Source: Archilochus colubris (lineage: Eukaryota; Chordata; Aves; Apodiformes; Trochilidae). From it: DNA of 64,000 nt. The notes under the pieces are model-generated. The model was not told the DNA's origin, did not search any database, and saw only the letters and a program-made list of their open reading frames with translations. Shown here piece after piece: positions 23,960-36,422 of this stretch (positions are counted from its first letter, which is position 1; every line of letters begins with the position of its first letter). The translations under genes and the position numbers were made by a program. Location of the stretch: NCBI GenBank assembly GCA_023079485.1, contig CM041084.1, positions 124,720,292 through 124,784,291 of the forward strand, in the 5' to 3' direction.

Positions 23960-24640
23960 ACGGGAGAAATACCTCAAAGGAATTCCAGCCACTCCACAGT
24001 AATTCCCCTTCACTGGGGGCCCAACTTAAATGCCTCTGTGCCAAGCATGAAGCATGGGGAGTAAACAACAAGGAGTTGGAAGCGTGTGTGTGCCCACAGA
24101 GCTATGAACTGGCTGGCACCATGGGGACATGGCAGGAGGATTTCTATGCCTGGAGTGATGGACTGGCAGCAGAGATGAGGAGGGGTTGTTGCCCATTGTG
24201 TTAGTGACCAGGTGGATACATGGAGCTCTGGCTGGGGAGGGATGAGGAACTGAGTCAGGGTCAAAGGGAGGGTAGGGACAGGGGACATTATAGTGGGATT
24301 CTACTACAGGCCACCTCACAGGAGGACTGGTTGAATGAAGCCCTTTAGAGACAGGTAGGACAATCCCTAGTCCTCATGAGGGACTTCAGTCATCCCAGTA
24401 TCTGCTGGAAGGACAACACAGCAAGACATAAGTCATCCAAGAGGTTCATGGAGTGTGCAGATAACTTTCTTCTCCAAGTGATGGGAGGCAATGAGGAGTC
24501 AAGTGTTGAAGGCCAGGTTGGCTGGGGCTTGGAGCAACCTGGTCTAATAGAAGGTATCCCTGCCTATGGCAGGGGGATTTTAACTAGATGAAGGTCTCTT
24601 CCAACCCAAACAATTTTTGTAATTCTGTGATAAAAATGTT
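23960..24640 (+). mobile_element. CR1 LINE, endonuclease part fused to 3' tail
   Basis: Sense-strand CR1 whose left part matches the start of ORF2 (AAATGCCTC...GCATGGGG, then 'GGGATTCTACTACAGGCC') and whose endonuclease signature RDFSHPSICWKD and KRFMECADNFLL lies at 24376-24480. At about 24500 it jumps to the 3' UTR ('GGCCAGGTTGGCTGGGGC') and tail. The reverse-transcriptase region, about 2 kb in a full copy, is absent. The 5' boundary is uncertain and could lie up to 100 bp further left. Confidence 0.85.
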
Positions 24641-24700
24641 GATCGTGTCTGTGAGCATCTATAAACTGTCCTCTTAATTAAAGTAACAAAAACCTTTCTG

Positions 24701-24717
24701 TTTTTTTTTTTTTTTTT
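24701..24717 (+). repeat. Poly-T run
   Basis: Seventeen T in a row in intron 1, shortly after a CR1 tail. No separate element is attached that I can identify. Confidence 0.8.
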
Positions 24718-27700
24718 GGTCCTTATGTTGTGTAACAAGGAAAAATAACTCATATCAGTGTTGTTATTTACCCAAGACTCTCCATAGAAATATTTATTAT
24801 GCTTAATAGCTGTAGATTTTTCGAGTTTGAGCTCACTTATTTGTTCCACACCGTTTCCTTCTTCCTTCAGCCTTTCCTGCCTTTTTGCTTGGAGGAAGGT
24901 GGAAAAAGATCTTGAATAGCTGAGCTTCCTTGTTTGAAAAAAAAAAAAAGATACCCCGACATTTCCATTCTTATTTGGAAGATACACTGTGATATAGTAA
25001 ATACAATATTTATGGCATTATGATGACTTTTTCTAGCCAACTCAGTTCTTACATTTACAATAAATGGAATTGAAGATTTTACTGGGTAAGTTAGTAGTAT
25101 TTTGGCATTTTTGTAATCTGGTTGGTTTGTCTTTGCTAAGGGCATTTATACAACTAAATCTCAAGTTTTTGTATTCGGGTTTTGGGCATTCAGGAAGACT
25201 TGTTTCTACAGTGCTCATTGACAGTGTAATCTTTGTGTTTATTTTTTCTCTTCCCTTATCCAACATGTTCTATATTATTTCTGGAACAGGAGCATCAGAT
25301 TAGCAAGAGAATAAATCAATGGTTATTAAGGCACCATCAGGAAATGCAAATACATTGATTGAATATAACTAATTTAAAATTACAATTATTTTTATTTTCT
25401 CTTCTGTCTTCTATCAGATGAAACTACACAGTTTCAGGCCAGGGACATAGTGGCTTATGAAAATCTCTACCACAGCTTTATGGATAGTTTCTGAGTTCCT
25501 GGCTACGTAATTCTGTTTGGTTAGGGTTTTTTGTTTGTTTGCTTGCTTGATTGTATTTTTAAGTTTTGTTTTTTTGTTTTATTGGATTGACCTTTTGAGG
25601 GAGGGACTGTGCTTCTTGAGTAAATATTAGCTTGCTACTTCCTTGATTTGCAGATCTTCTGATAAAGTTAAATTAGAAAGCTGTGCTGTGTAACTTCTTG
25701 TTACACAGATTATCAGATTTGTCATTCTTCCTATGTTTTAAATGTTCTGTGCAATAGGATTTTCCATCCGCTGTGAAACAATGTTACTGGTAATTAGACC
25801 TTACTGTCTTAAACTTGGTACAATTTGTAAATATGTTGATCAAGTGATACCTCTTAGCTTTCAACTTCAACAAGATTTACACTAAGTCTCAACCAGGTGC
25901 AGATATCACCAAATGGGTAATGTAATTTAAATTGTATCTGTTTCAATTCCATGAATAAGTAAAACATCAACTAATTCTGAAATATAAATTAATGAAATAT
26001 CCACTAGACTGGCTGTCTTCTATTTCTGATGTTTTAATAGCATCTTGAGATTTAGAGAAATCTTCTCAGAAGTACGGAGTTTTTAATGATGTTATTGTTA
26101 ACCAGACTCTGTTCTATGAAACTTTTGATTTGTATTAATTAGGAAGTGGTCCTCTAATTTTTTAATGGCTACTATGGTAGCCAGTCTGTAGTTTTGCTAG
26201 AGTCTGACACTATCCTAATTGATCTGTAGTTACTCAAAATAATTTATGCAACTAAAGGTGTATAACTGAAGTAGTATTAATTTTAATGTATCTATTGTAG
26301 GAGTCTTCCAGTTGATGTAACAGTTATGTACGATGAGGATGGTTTAGACAGAAGCTTAATTGTTTTTAATGTCCTGGAATTTTGAGGGCAGAGAGTTGTA
26401 TGAGTCAGTGAAGCAGTTCTGAAACTGAAAATAAAGCTTTATGCCCTTTAGACCACTGAAATTTAACCTAGAACTTGAATAAAGAGGTGTAGGAAGTTCA
26501 TATTCAGGAATATGTGCTGACTGTTGCCCTGTTAGAATTAATCCCCCAATTTTCAGGAAGATTGTAACTACCAGGATGGTGACTTTTACATTGCTGTATG
26601 TAATCCTCTTTAAGATTATGTAGAGATAACCTCAAAGGTTTTAACCCTTAATCAGCATGTCCAGTAGTCAAATGGGACTCTTATTTTGAGTAAAAAGGTT
26701 TGGATTTGAGGGGAAAAAAAAAAAATTGTGTGTGATGCAAGAAAGCAGTAAATAGTGCTCATAGGACATCGTGTTCCCTTGTTTGATTAAGGCTTGCATT
26801 ATTTGAAAAAAACCCCACTAAATTGTTATTCCTCCCCACCTCCCATCTTTCAATGCTTCTTCACCTCAAGTTTTTCTTTCTTATTTAGGCTTTCTTGAAA
26901 ATTAGATTATGAAGGAAATGGTATTGCTTTTAACCTTGTCCAGTCCTCCAGATGAGTATCTTCATGTGATTGCCATCCCATTGCATCCTCACCAAGATAA
27001 GACAACTCATTTAGTGGAAGTTTTGGTTATTTTTGGCCATGCACTCATAGTTTCTTCTGGCTCATGAAGGCAGGAGGCTGATAGCCCCTGAAAATTCCCT
27101 GTTTTTCAGCATTTCAAGAATTTCTAGTTGTAGAAATCTTTCTCAGTTTATGAAAAGTTTTACTTCTAATGAGACAACAGAGTAATGGACTAATCCCATC
27201 CTGGTGCAAGTCTGTCAGTTCTTCTGCTTTGTGTCTTCACTGTCCCTGCTTAGTTTCATACCATGCATGCTTGCTTTCTCTCTCTGCAGGAACTTTGCCC
27301 ATCTGAAACATGGGATTTTGGAAACATTTATGACAGTACTATTCTTTTAATTCAAGAGCCTTTTTTTGGATGGGTTTTTTTGTTTTGTTTTTTTGGTTTT
27401 TTTAAACTTTTTCTACATGTTCCTGATACAGATAATGTGCAGATTTACTTCCAGTCTTTACTGCTTTTAGACTGCTCTTTCATTCTTCATTATCCTGAAT
27501 AGTGCTCCTCATGTCCTGTCCTTTTCTGGAATATGGCAGCCATTAGTAGTACCTTACACAGAGTCTAATACTGTTTTTATCATGACTGCAAACATTTCAT
27601 GTGATAAATAGGGTTGCTGGCCTGTGTCCTGTCCTGCATCTCCCCTCATAGTTGCTTTGTGGTAGTAATTTTCCTGTCAAAGGCTGAGGGGCCAAGTTTT

Positions 27701-29488
27701 GGATTATTCTTCTCTTCTTAAGTTGTGCAGCAGCATCATTTATCATATATTCAGACCAGCCTTCAAGGATTAATTCATGTCCAAAGCTCTAGGTAAGGTC
27801 CTTCATCCTGCTCAGTGTATCTTGGCCACCTTCTTGAAGTTTTTTTTACCTGGGAGAAAGGTGTGTTCTACTGAATGTGAGTGTGACCCAGTGTGGATCA
27901 GGCAGTGAAGGCTTTTGTTTGTTTTTTTCAGTAATATCATACCAGTAGGTTTTTGGATCTTGAATGAAAATAACAAACATCATGGTGGGAGCAGACTGTT
28001 TTCTCCCAGGGGAACCAACCTGCTTCAAGGCTGATCAGACACTAATCTGTTAACTTCATTTACAGATGTTAGTAGCTGAGTTGATATAATTACTGAGGGA
28101 AATAACTGATGACTGAAGCCTTGAATAAAATTTTTGATGTATTCCTGGAAAAGAAGTTACTAGAAAAAAAACAGTTGATGAGTTTTCTTCTTTTGACTCA
28201 GAGAAAATTTAATGTTTCCTTCCCTCTTCATTCCTATTCCTAATGAGTTGAACAAGGGTGGGGGAGACAGCAGCTTTGGAACACTTGGGGCATGAGGAGA
28301 CCAGGATCAGTCAGTTCAGCTAACTTCCTCTTTTCTATAAAGACCTTCTGAAAACAAAATGTGATATAATACTTTTTGCATGTACTGTTTATAAAAAGTT
28401 ACATTTATTTAAAAAACTTTAAATGCATTTTTTCAATTCCATATATTTATTTTTCTAAAAAGTATTTGACATACATGGTAGTACACTATTTTGTTTACAA
28501 CATACTGAAAATTTGGAACTGTAATCATTGCTGTGTAAATGTGCCTAGGTGTCCCATGCTGGCAAGAATGTTCCATCCTTCTGTTACAGAAGAATGTTGG
28601 CTTCTCAGGGACAGAAACAGAACATCTGGGTACTGTTGATGTGGACTGCAGTCATGTTCTTCTTGCAGAAACATGCAGCCCCTCAGCCAAGCACAAGCCT
28701 AACTTTGTTTCATCTCCATCCTCTGATGGGATCTCCCTGGCACTGTCGTAATTTTTCCTAGCCATGATGGTTATTCACCTTCAAGGTGAAAGATGGAAAC
28801 CTGAGTATAATGAATTCTGACTTCTGTCTTACCAGGAGATTGGCAAATGTGTGTTTGCCAAATGCAGTGAGCAGCTTAGCAGGCAGCAGAGCCAGAAACT
28901 CAGGTTAGGGCAGGTAGTACACCTTGCAGATAAATCAACACCTGAAACCTGAAGTCTGACTAGATTAGGCAATGAACTATCTACCTGAGGACATTGACTC
29001 AGTTTATTTCTTTATTTTACTTTGTGCATGGTAGGATTAGAGGTAAAAAAACCTCACAAACCCCAACCAGTGGACCAAATAAAACAACAAATAACCCCAG
29101 TTCTAGCATTTTAGATCTAATGCAGGTTGAACAGCAGGAGGAAGAAAGCCCAGTGAAAATAATTTGTCTGTTACAAAAGTATGGCTAACCTAATTTTTTG
29201 AATGTATGATTATAAGTGGATTGCAGATCTTGGTTTCTTGTGAAGAATTTTGAGTGTACTTGCCCCAGAATTAATTGCATATGTTGCTTGTTGATGTCTC
29301 CCATATCAGTGGCTTCCAATGTTGGGTATGCAAGACCATCCAGTGGGGTGCAGAAAGAAAATATGAAGACTTGTATTTTAATCTGAAAAATACGAAAGAA
29401 ACTAAACTCTATGTAATTTACGTATTGACACAGCATCCTCACTTGTTCCACATGTCAGATGGTTTGTGTCACTTACAGTTTGTGAGGT

Positions 29489-29700
29489 ATCATAGAATCA
29501 TAGGATATGCCCTATGCCCAACCCCTGTCCCTGTGTAGGGCACCCCCGGGATCACACTGTGTGCCTGAGAGTGTCATCCAAATGCTTCTTGAACTCAGAC
29601 AGGCTTGGTGCTGTGACCACTTCCCTGGGGAACCTGTTCCACTGCTCAGCTGCCCTCTGGATGTAAAACCTTTTCCTGATATCTAACCTAAACCTCCTCT
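29489..29700 (-). mobile_element. CR1 3' end, minus strand
   Basis: It begins with the inverted tail 'ATCATAGAATCATAGGAT' and continues through antisense CR1 3' sequence, including 'ACCACTTCCCTGGGGAACC' and 'TGATATCTAACCTAAACC'. It lies about 450 bp upstream of the start-codon exon. Confidence 0.9.
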
Positions 29701-30152
29701 GATTCAGGGAGTGCCCCAGCTAGGATCTGTGTCACACAGTTTTAGTCACCAAAAGGTAAGGTGGAATGGTCTTTGTAAAGTGCTTACTGTCTCAATAAAT
29801 GAGGGAAGTGATTTGTAGGTGGATAACAATGGTATAGAAAGCTGCTTTGCAAATCTAGGGATAGAATTCAAGTGTTCTTTGTCTGAATCACTTGTGTTAC
29901 TGCTCAAGTCTCACTCTGGGTACATGATTTTAAAGCATGTAAACATTTCAGTTGTTTTGTTCATTTGAAGTTGCTGGACAAATTTCCAAAGCAATTTTTA
30001 TTTTTAGCTGGTGTTACAGAGTAATATGTTCTTCTATATTTATGTAACATTTGGTAACTTGCTGACTAGTTGAGCATTTTATTTATTAGTTATGAGTAAC
30101 AACATGTAACTAACTTTTAAGAAGCTGTGTGTGATTTTTTTTTTTTTTTTAG

Positions 30153-30243
30153 GCTAAAACCTAAACCTCTGACATGGCCACAGCCTCACCAAGATCTGGT
30201 ACAAGTAACAACCATAATGGAAGATTACAGATGCAAGTAACAG
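30153..30243 (+). CDS. WWP1: WWP1 exon 2, start codon (residues 1-23)
   Basis: The acceptor AG follows a T tract of 16 or more bases. Coding begins at ATG 30174 after 21 untranslated bases. G at -3 and G at +4 give a strong start context, and the encoded MATASPRSGTSNNHNG matches the known WWP1 N-terminus. Exon end at 30243 is set by frame with exon 3: ACA-G joins TT-TCT to give T-V-S. This makes the donor GC (AG|GCAAGT) instead of GT. The nearest GT, at 30237-30238, would shift the frame. Confidence 0.93.
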
Positions 30244-30754
30244 GCAAGTAGTGACTTATATCATGGTGGTTTTTACATACTTATTCTAAAAAAGCAATCT
30301 TTGAAACGAGTGTAAAAAATGGATCAGTGTAATTAATAACTTGAATGTTACAGTTAAGAGGATGAGTATATTTGGAGATGAAGTGAGGGAGAAATTACAC
30401 AGTGAGTTGGATGAAAGGGTTTAATGATATCTTCAAACTAGGAAAAAAGAGATTCAGTACGGCAGTAGGGACAAATGTTAGGAATTTTGCTTGGGAACAA
30501 ATAATTAATGGCACAAATTCTGTATAAGAAATAGATATTACTGAAATTCTACAACAGAGATGGGTGGCTGTTGTGACCCCTAGCCTGGAAAGCAAAGTGT
30601 GCAGTGTTACAGCGAAGATTGTGATGAATGGGAGATCACAAAATCTTCTGGCAGATTGAAAATATTAGTCTTTGATTACATATCAGTTAAAAATCTTTTG
30701 CAAATAATGTAGGCATTGTGTTATCCTCAGGGAAGCAGGTTGGATTACACAGCC

Positions 30755-30955
30755 ATATGGAATAATTCAGGTTGGAAGGGTCCTTTGGAGACATAGACTA
30801 TTCTTCTGTTGAAGGCAAGGCTACCTTTGAAGCTGGATCAGGTTTCTCAGAGTATTGTCCAGTTGAATTTTCAGTATCTCAAAGGCTGTAGGTTGGACAA
30901 CTTTACACCTGGGCAGTCTATTCTGATGATCAACCACATCACCATTTTTCCTTTT
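30755..30955 (-). mobile_element. CR1 3' end, minus strand, degraded
   Basis: 'TTCAGGTTGGAAGGGTCC' matches the inverted CR1 3' UTR box and is followed by decayed antisense sequence, including 'CTGGGCAGTCTATTCTGATG'. The octamer tail is mostly lost. The left and right limits are approximate. Confidence 0.75.
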
Positions 30956-31392
30956 ATCCAGTGGGAATGTACTGTGTTCCATATTGTTCTTTGTTTACCT
31001 TTCTCCTTTTGCTGTTCTGGTTCTCATAGTTCAAGGCAGTATTCAATCATCCCATTGTCTGCTGGAAGGGAAACAGAGTGGGCTACAAGCAGTTCTGAAA
31101 GTTTGATTGTGTTTGGGACACTTTTATCAATAGGTGTTGTACAGGCCAAGTAGGTTATGGGTTTTGCTACATATTTATGAGAATTCGTCAGGGATGTGAC
31201 ATTCAGTGTCAGTCTTAGCCACTCCTATTGTGGGATAGCAGAGCAGAATAAAGGCTTATTGTGGTCCAAAGATAAGCAAAATGCATCTAGGCAAATAAGC
31301 TTGATAGCTGATTATTACAGTGTTACAGTAGTCAAAAGTGAAAATGTTACCAGCAAGTAGTTGGATATTGTGCTTAAATATATATACACATA

Positions 31393-31412
31393 AATGTATG
31401 TATGTATGTATT
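31393..31412 (+). repeat. (ATGT)n short microsatellite
   Basis: About four and a half ATGT units in intron 2. Confidence 0.8.
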
Positions 31413-33600
31413 TTACCACTGATAAATAACTTGAACTTTCCAGGGATCCTGAGGAATGTGGACATCCTGAAATAAGAATGAATGTATAACCAGGAATATC
31501 TTAAAGCTGTTTTGAACAAAATTTGGAAAAAAACCCCAACATGATTAAGATACTGGGTCTTAAAAAAAGCTGCATCTCAAGAAAAATGCTGGGTGCTCCA
31601 AAGATGGACAGATTATCTGAGAAAAATACATTGCTGTAGAGTCCCCAAAATGGATATTTTATCAAGTTAGATAAGAGAGTAACCTTAAAATGATTAACCT
31701 TGTGTGAAGATAACCTGATAACATGATGAATCACCCAAACTGGCAGTAACTAATAGCATAGATGGAGCCAACTGTGGATTCAATATATATACAGCTGTAG
31801 CAGAATGAGTTATACAAATTACCTGTAACTTCAGATCTGTGTATGCAGAAATGATTGCTTTGATATCCTGTACTGTACTGCTCTGTATGTAACTTGTCTT
31901 ATATTTTCCTGTCACTGGAGCTTCTCTTGATTTAAGAGAACTAGTTCAAGGATCAAAATGGGAAGAAATCTCTATGGTATTTAGCATTAGATTACTGAAG
32001 GTTTATTTCTCTACCCAGACTTTAGTGCAAGATCAGAGGAACACCAGTGGCAGTATAAGAAGTGGGAGACAGAGCAGTGGGAATCTGTAGTATTGCTGAT
32101 TTATGGTGGTTGTTAAATTAGCTTATGCTGGTTTAGAGTTGAGAATATATATTATATTTCAAGAATTATACTTACTAAGCACTTTTATAAAGGCAGCAAG
32201 TAGAATATAGTGATTGTGTAGACAAAGGATATTCATATGGAGTGGTGGCTTGTATGAGTTTGGACAAATACAGCATGTTACAAGTTTTGCCATCAGTATT
32301 TTTTCAAATATACTTGGTGAGGTATCTCATCTTGTTATTGACCCTAAATTAAAGTTAGACTCCTGTTGGTTTTTATAGTGTCTTCTCTTCTTATTGAAAT
32401 CTTGTTAGTATTTGTTACCTACTCCTAATTTTTTTTAAAGAACTCTAACCAAAAAATGGTAATGGTTTTCTTTTTATGTTTGGGAACTGAAAACTTAAAT
32501 GATGTACAACCTAACCAGATGAAAGGAGAGGAAACTCAAAGGAAACTTGAATGCTATGACTAAATACCCCATTTTAAGAAATACATCAGTTGCTTTTAGA
32601 AAGCAAAATATGAAGGAAAAAGTGTGGAAGAAAGAGTGGTTGTCAAAGCTTAAAAATATATGATTTCAGAAGAGAACATATGACCTAATTATGTTTTTAG
32701 TCTTCTACATTGAATCTTTCATCATTACCAAGGCTACAGTTCCCTTTTATGTCATGTGATGCATGGCTTAGGGTGGAATTTTCATATTTGAAGCAGCTAA
32801 GTGTGTACTTTTTAGCTGAAAGTTGAAATTAATTTAGTTGAAACTGTTTGCCACAGTAGAAATCTGTGGCAAATTCCTGTAGAATCTTGGATGGTTGCAT
32901 CTAGCAACTATCTAGCAGATCTATGTTTAGGGCACTGAGGACCTCACCAGTGGTTCAGAGGTAAAAATGGCTTCTTTTGGCCATTTATTGTTTCTTAGTT
33001 TTTGAATATTTAGCTGCAACTTTTAAGTTCATATGGAAACCTGTTTAAGTAGGGGAAATTTGAGAGTTGATTTCTTACTTTTAATGAACTGGTAAACCAC
33101 AGGTTAACCACACAGATAATACAGACAAGGAAAAGAAACTCTGTATATTGGCTTTGCTGTACAGGGACATTTTGAAATAGGCTTGAATTTCATATACTTC
33201 CGTAACTATGTATAATTAAAAAACAAACCAAAAAATAATCTGCCTGATAATTACTCTTTCTGTATCAGATATTTTTCAGTTAAAGGAAGGGTAGGAGGAA
33301 GAGTGAGAAAATAAAAACTCATGTGATTGTTCATGTTCATCCCTAAAATAATTGGGCTGTCTCTCCAACCATTTTGCCAGTACATGGTGAAGAGAATATG
33401 TTACACTTGGTTTCAACTATCTGACAAAGTAGCTTTTGGAAAGAAAAGCTACTGTTTTAGCATTGACCTCTTTATGTTCAGCAGAGGTAGAAAAGGTGAG
33501 GAGTAACATTGCCATGCTGTGTTTCATAAATTATGTAGGCAGTGTATTTTCTGCTTTTCAGCAAAGCATGCTGTTATAGATAAATAATGTATTTTATTAG

Positions 33601-33739
33601 TTTCTAGTGCCAAATTGAAGCGGAAAAAGAATTGGTTTGGAACAACTTTCTACACAGAATTAACTGCAGATGGAGAAATTAAGAAAACAGCAAAATCAAG
33701 TAGTTCTTCAAATCCAAAATGGGATGAGCAGCTGACAGT
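33601..33739 (+). CDS. WWP1: WWP1 exon 3, C2 domain (residues 24-69)
   Basis: The acceptor is TTATTAG|TT and the donor GT|GTAAGT. It encodes the first half of the C2 domain, from VSSAKLKRKKNWFG to the conserved block SNPKWDEQLTV. C2 domains of NEDD4-family ligases bind phospholipid, often with calcium, and can fold back on HECT. The SSSSSNPKWDE stretch is the usual strand-and-loop signature of the family. It enters in phase 1 and leaves in phase 2, with no stop. Confidence 0.96.
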
Positions 33740-34539
33740 GTAAGTAGATTTTTTTTGTTGTTATTTAATACTATTTATTAGGCAGACATTGCAGGCAAAT
33801 ATTTACTAAGCTTGGCTTCCTTAATGTAGTTTTCTCTGGCTGTCAGTGACTAAATGCAGACATAAGATGACAGTTATCTCAAATTAAATTTTTTCCTAAT
33901 TCTTCAAATGTTTTGAGAATATTTTTTTACAGTGTTGCTTGCATACAGTTGCTATACATGCTGTAGTCCTGATATTAGCACTTCAAGTTTAAGATTCTGG
34001 AAGGTGTTACTAATTGTAACCATGTCATTCTCAACTTTAAAAGAGAAGAAATCTCAGCTGGATAAGTAGTAGTTATGAGAAAGGTTGCTTTTCCCTTTAT
34101 ATTTCCTGATGAAGGTATTCATAAAGAAAACCTTTTTACTGCAAAGTGACCTTCCTGCTTATCCTAATATTTGACCACTTTAATCTTCTTGTGGTTTAAT
34201 TTGGTTTAACTGTGCTACAGATGTAGGTATACCTGAACAGGACTCTTTGAAGAACTGGCAATGTTGCACTCTGCATAGCTAGAAGGTATTATTATACAAG
34301 CAGGATTATACTGCTTTGGATTTGGGTCCGGAAACAGGCGTAGCTACTATCAGGTGGCTTTGAGCATGGGCCAGTACATTTTACAACATCTAACCTCTGT
34401 TTTTGCCATAGCCAGCTTTGTTAGTAGTAGGAACCATGCCAGGTTCCCTAACTTCAGTGCTGGAGAGTAAGGAGTGGTATAAGATATCTATCTTTGGGGA
34501 ATTGTTTTCTTGGGAACCAGGGCTGAAGCAAGCAGGGTA

Positions 34540-34942
34540 TTCATAGAATCATAGAATCGACTGGGTTGGAAGGGACCTCAGAGATCATCAAGTTCAACCA
34601 TTGATCCACTACCGCTGCAGTTACTAGACCATGGCACTGAGTGCCACATCCAGTCTCTTTTTAAATATCTCCAGGGACGGAGACTCCACTACTTCCCTGG
34701 GCAGCCCATTCCAATGCTTGATCACCCTCTCGGTAAAGAAATTCTTTCTAATGTCCAACCTAAAACTCCCCCGGCACAACTTAAGACCATGCCCTCTTGT
34801 CTTGCTGAGAGTTGCCTGGCAAAAGAGACCAACCCCTACGTGGCTACCTCCTCCTTTCAGGGAATTATAGAGAGAGATGAGATCTCCTCTGAGCCTCCTC
34901 TTTTCCAGGCTGAACAGCCCCAGCTCTATTCCTGTGCTCCAT
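34540..34942 (-). mobile_element. CR1 3' fragment, minus strand, well preserved
   Basis: The inverted tail 'TTCATAGAATCATAGAATCG' is followed by about 400 bp of antisense CR1, with blocks 'GAAGGGACCTCAGAGATCATC' (split by few changes), 'CTTCCCTGGGCAGCCCATTCC' shortened here, and 'TCCTCTTTTCCAGGCTGAAC'. It looks the least decayed of the copies here, so it is probably the youngest. It still lacks any coding capacity because of 5' truncation. Confidence 0.93.
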
Positions 34943-36380
34943 TTTTCACTGTTTCAGATTTAGTAGATCTTATTAGCCCTTTGCAGTGCTGCAAAAGAGA
35001 ACAGTACAGTCTTGGACCTGACAGTGTTTTCCAGGAGTTAGAACTAGCACAGGTACAGGGCTATCAGTATGTTCACAGAGACCAGGGTTTCTGTTGAGGA
35101 GGCAAGTTTAATTTGGCAGGATTTGGTGAGCTGGTAGAAATGAGGTAATTTGGCATGCATAGTGCAGCCAAACAGACTCATTATATCATCAGAATTACTT
35201 ACTTAGGATCTTAACCCTTTTATATATATAGTATATGTTATACTGCCCAATCTCCCCCCTTCCTCTCCTATTAGAACGGTATAATTGTTTCAGTTGTCCA
35301 GAGCATAAGTGAAAGAGGATAAGTGAACTTTTTAATTTGCTGAATTCCCCTGACCTCTATGGGATCTGCATAAGCACCACCAATATATTCTCTACGTTTA
35401 GGTGTTTAAATTTTTTTTCCTTTTCTTTGTTCAGCTAACCTTTTAGTAAGACTTCATTAGAAGGCAATCTGTTCAAAATGAAAACATCCACTTTGCTCAT
35501 GGGTTTCAGGAAGAATGATCCACATTGTCAAGCATATTCAAGGAACTACAAAGCTAGCTTTTTGAGGAGGGCAAAGATTTCAAGTATTATTTTCATTACT
35601 GCTGCTTTCTGTATCCAGCACTGATAGATACGTGGCCTTTGACTTTTTGCAGTGTAGTGATTCTACTCCACTTTTCACAGCCAGGAGCTGTTGGCATTAC
35701 TAGACACTGTATTACTGTATTACTCTCCAGAACATAGTGTAGCTTCTCATTTTCCTTCTTGAGTAGGGGAGAGATCACTGCCAAAGGTTATCACAATATT
35801 ACTGTAATTGGGTCCTTTATCTTTCTGCTTGCCTCCAATTTTTACTGTAGCTTCATCATTTGATTTTTTCCCCTCTGATTTCTGTGAGTATGCGTTATGG
35901 TTTTCTATAAATATTTGTAGCTTCACAAATGATGTTTTCTCAAGACTTTCATGGAAAGGTGACATCTATTAAATGGATTCTTCCTGCTTGCAAGTAGATG
36001 ATTCGTTGCTTTTTCCTTTTTAAAAATTGTTTAGTTTTTTTTTTAATAGTGACAAATATGCTTACCACCTTTTTCTTCACATTTAGAAGTCTGAGCTCTC
36101 AGTTGAGAATTATGGAATAGTGAGGAATAAGGAAAATCCATCTTTCATAAGTAAAGATATTTTCTATAACTGAGACTTGAGCTTAGTGGAGGTTATTATA
36201 GTAATGCACTTTTAAGTTTGATCTTAAGTACAAATACCATGTTTGCAGTTCTTAGTTAAAAGTATCCCCTTGCAGAAAAAAACTTCTTGCAGTTACTTAG
36301 CGTCGAGAAATACATTAAATGTGAGATAGTGAATTACATTAAAATACTCCTAATAACAAGAACATCTACTTTAAAATCTG

Positions 36381-36395
36381 TATATATATATATAT
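36381..36395 (+). repeat. (TA)n run
   Basis: A short alternating TA tract about 27 bp upstream of the exon 4 acceptor, followed by A/T runs that form a weak pyrimidine tract. Confidence 0.75.
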
Positions 36396-36422
36396 TTTTA
36401 AAAAAATGTATTTTATATGCAG

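Larger units (their letters stand above)
6595..30152 (+). other. WWP1: WWP1 intron 1 (23.6 kb), rich in CR1 elements
   Basis: The intron runs from the GT at 6595 to the AG at 30151-30152, which follows a long T tract (16 or more T). It contains most CR1 insertions of the window, densest between 17.3 and 24.6 kb. Stretches 7200-10837, 12079-17323, 22151-23235 and 24641-29488 are AT-rich, with only simple runs and no recognisable gene. Length and promoter proximity make the intron a likely host for enhancers, but I see no direct sign of any. Confidence 0.75.
30244..33600 (+). other. WWP1: WWP1 intron 2, GC-AG type
   Basis: A 3.36-kb intron with donor GCAAGT and acceptor ATTTTATTAG. The six donor bases match the GC-AG subclass consensus, in which the rest of the donor fits U1 well. 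It contains a minus-strand CR1 tail at 30755-30955 and an (ATGT)n run at 31393-31412. The rest is AT-rich, without a gene. Confidence 0.88.
33740..36422 (+). other. WWP1: WWP1 intron 3
   Basis: A 2.7-kb GT-AG intron. It holds the best-preserved CR1 tail of the window at 34540-34942 and a short TA run at 36381-36395. Other parts are AT-rich with no recognisable gene. Confidence 0.88.

Noticed and set aside
24010..24319. Minus-strand frames of 92 and 97 codons, Pro- and His-rich
   Set aside because: They are antisense shadows of the CR1 endonuclease region.
30236..30240. GT at 30237-30238 as the exon 2 donor
   Set aside because: It would end exon 2 after CAA and put exon 3 out of frame. The GC donor six bases later keeps the frame and has a strong consensus.
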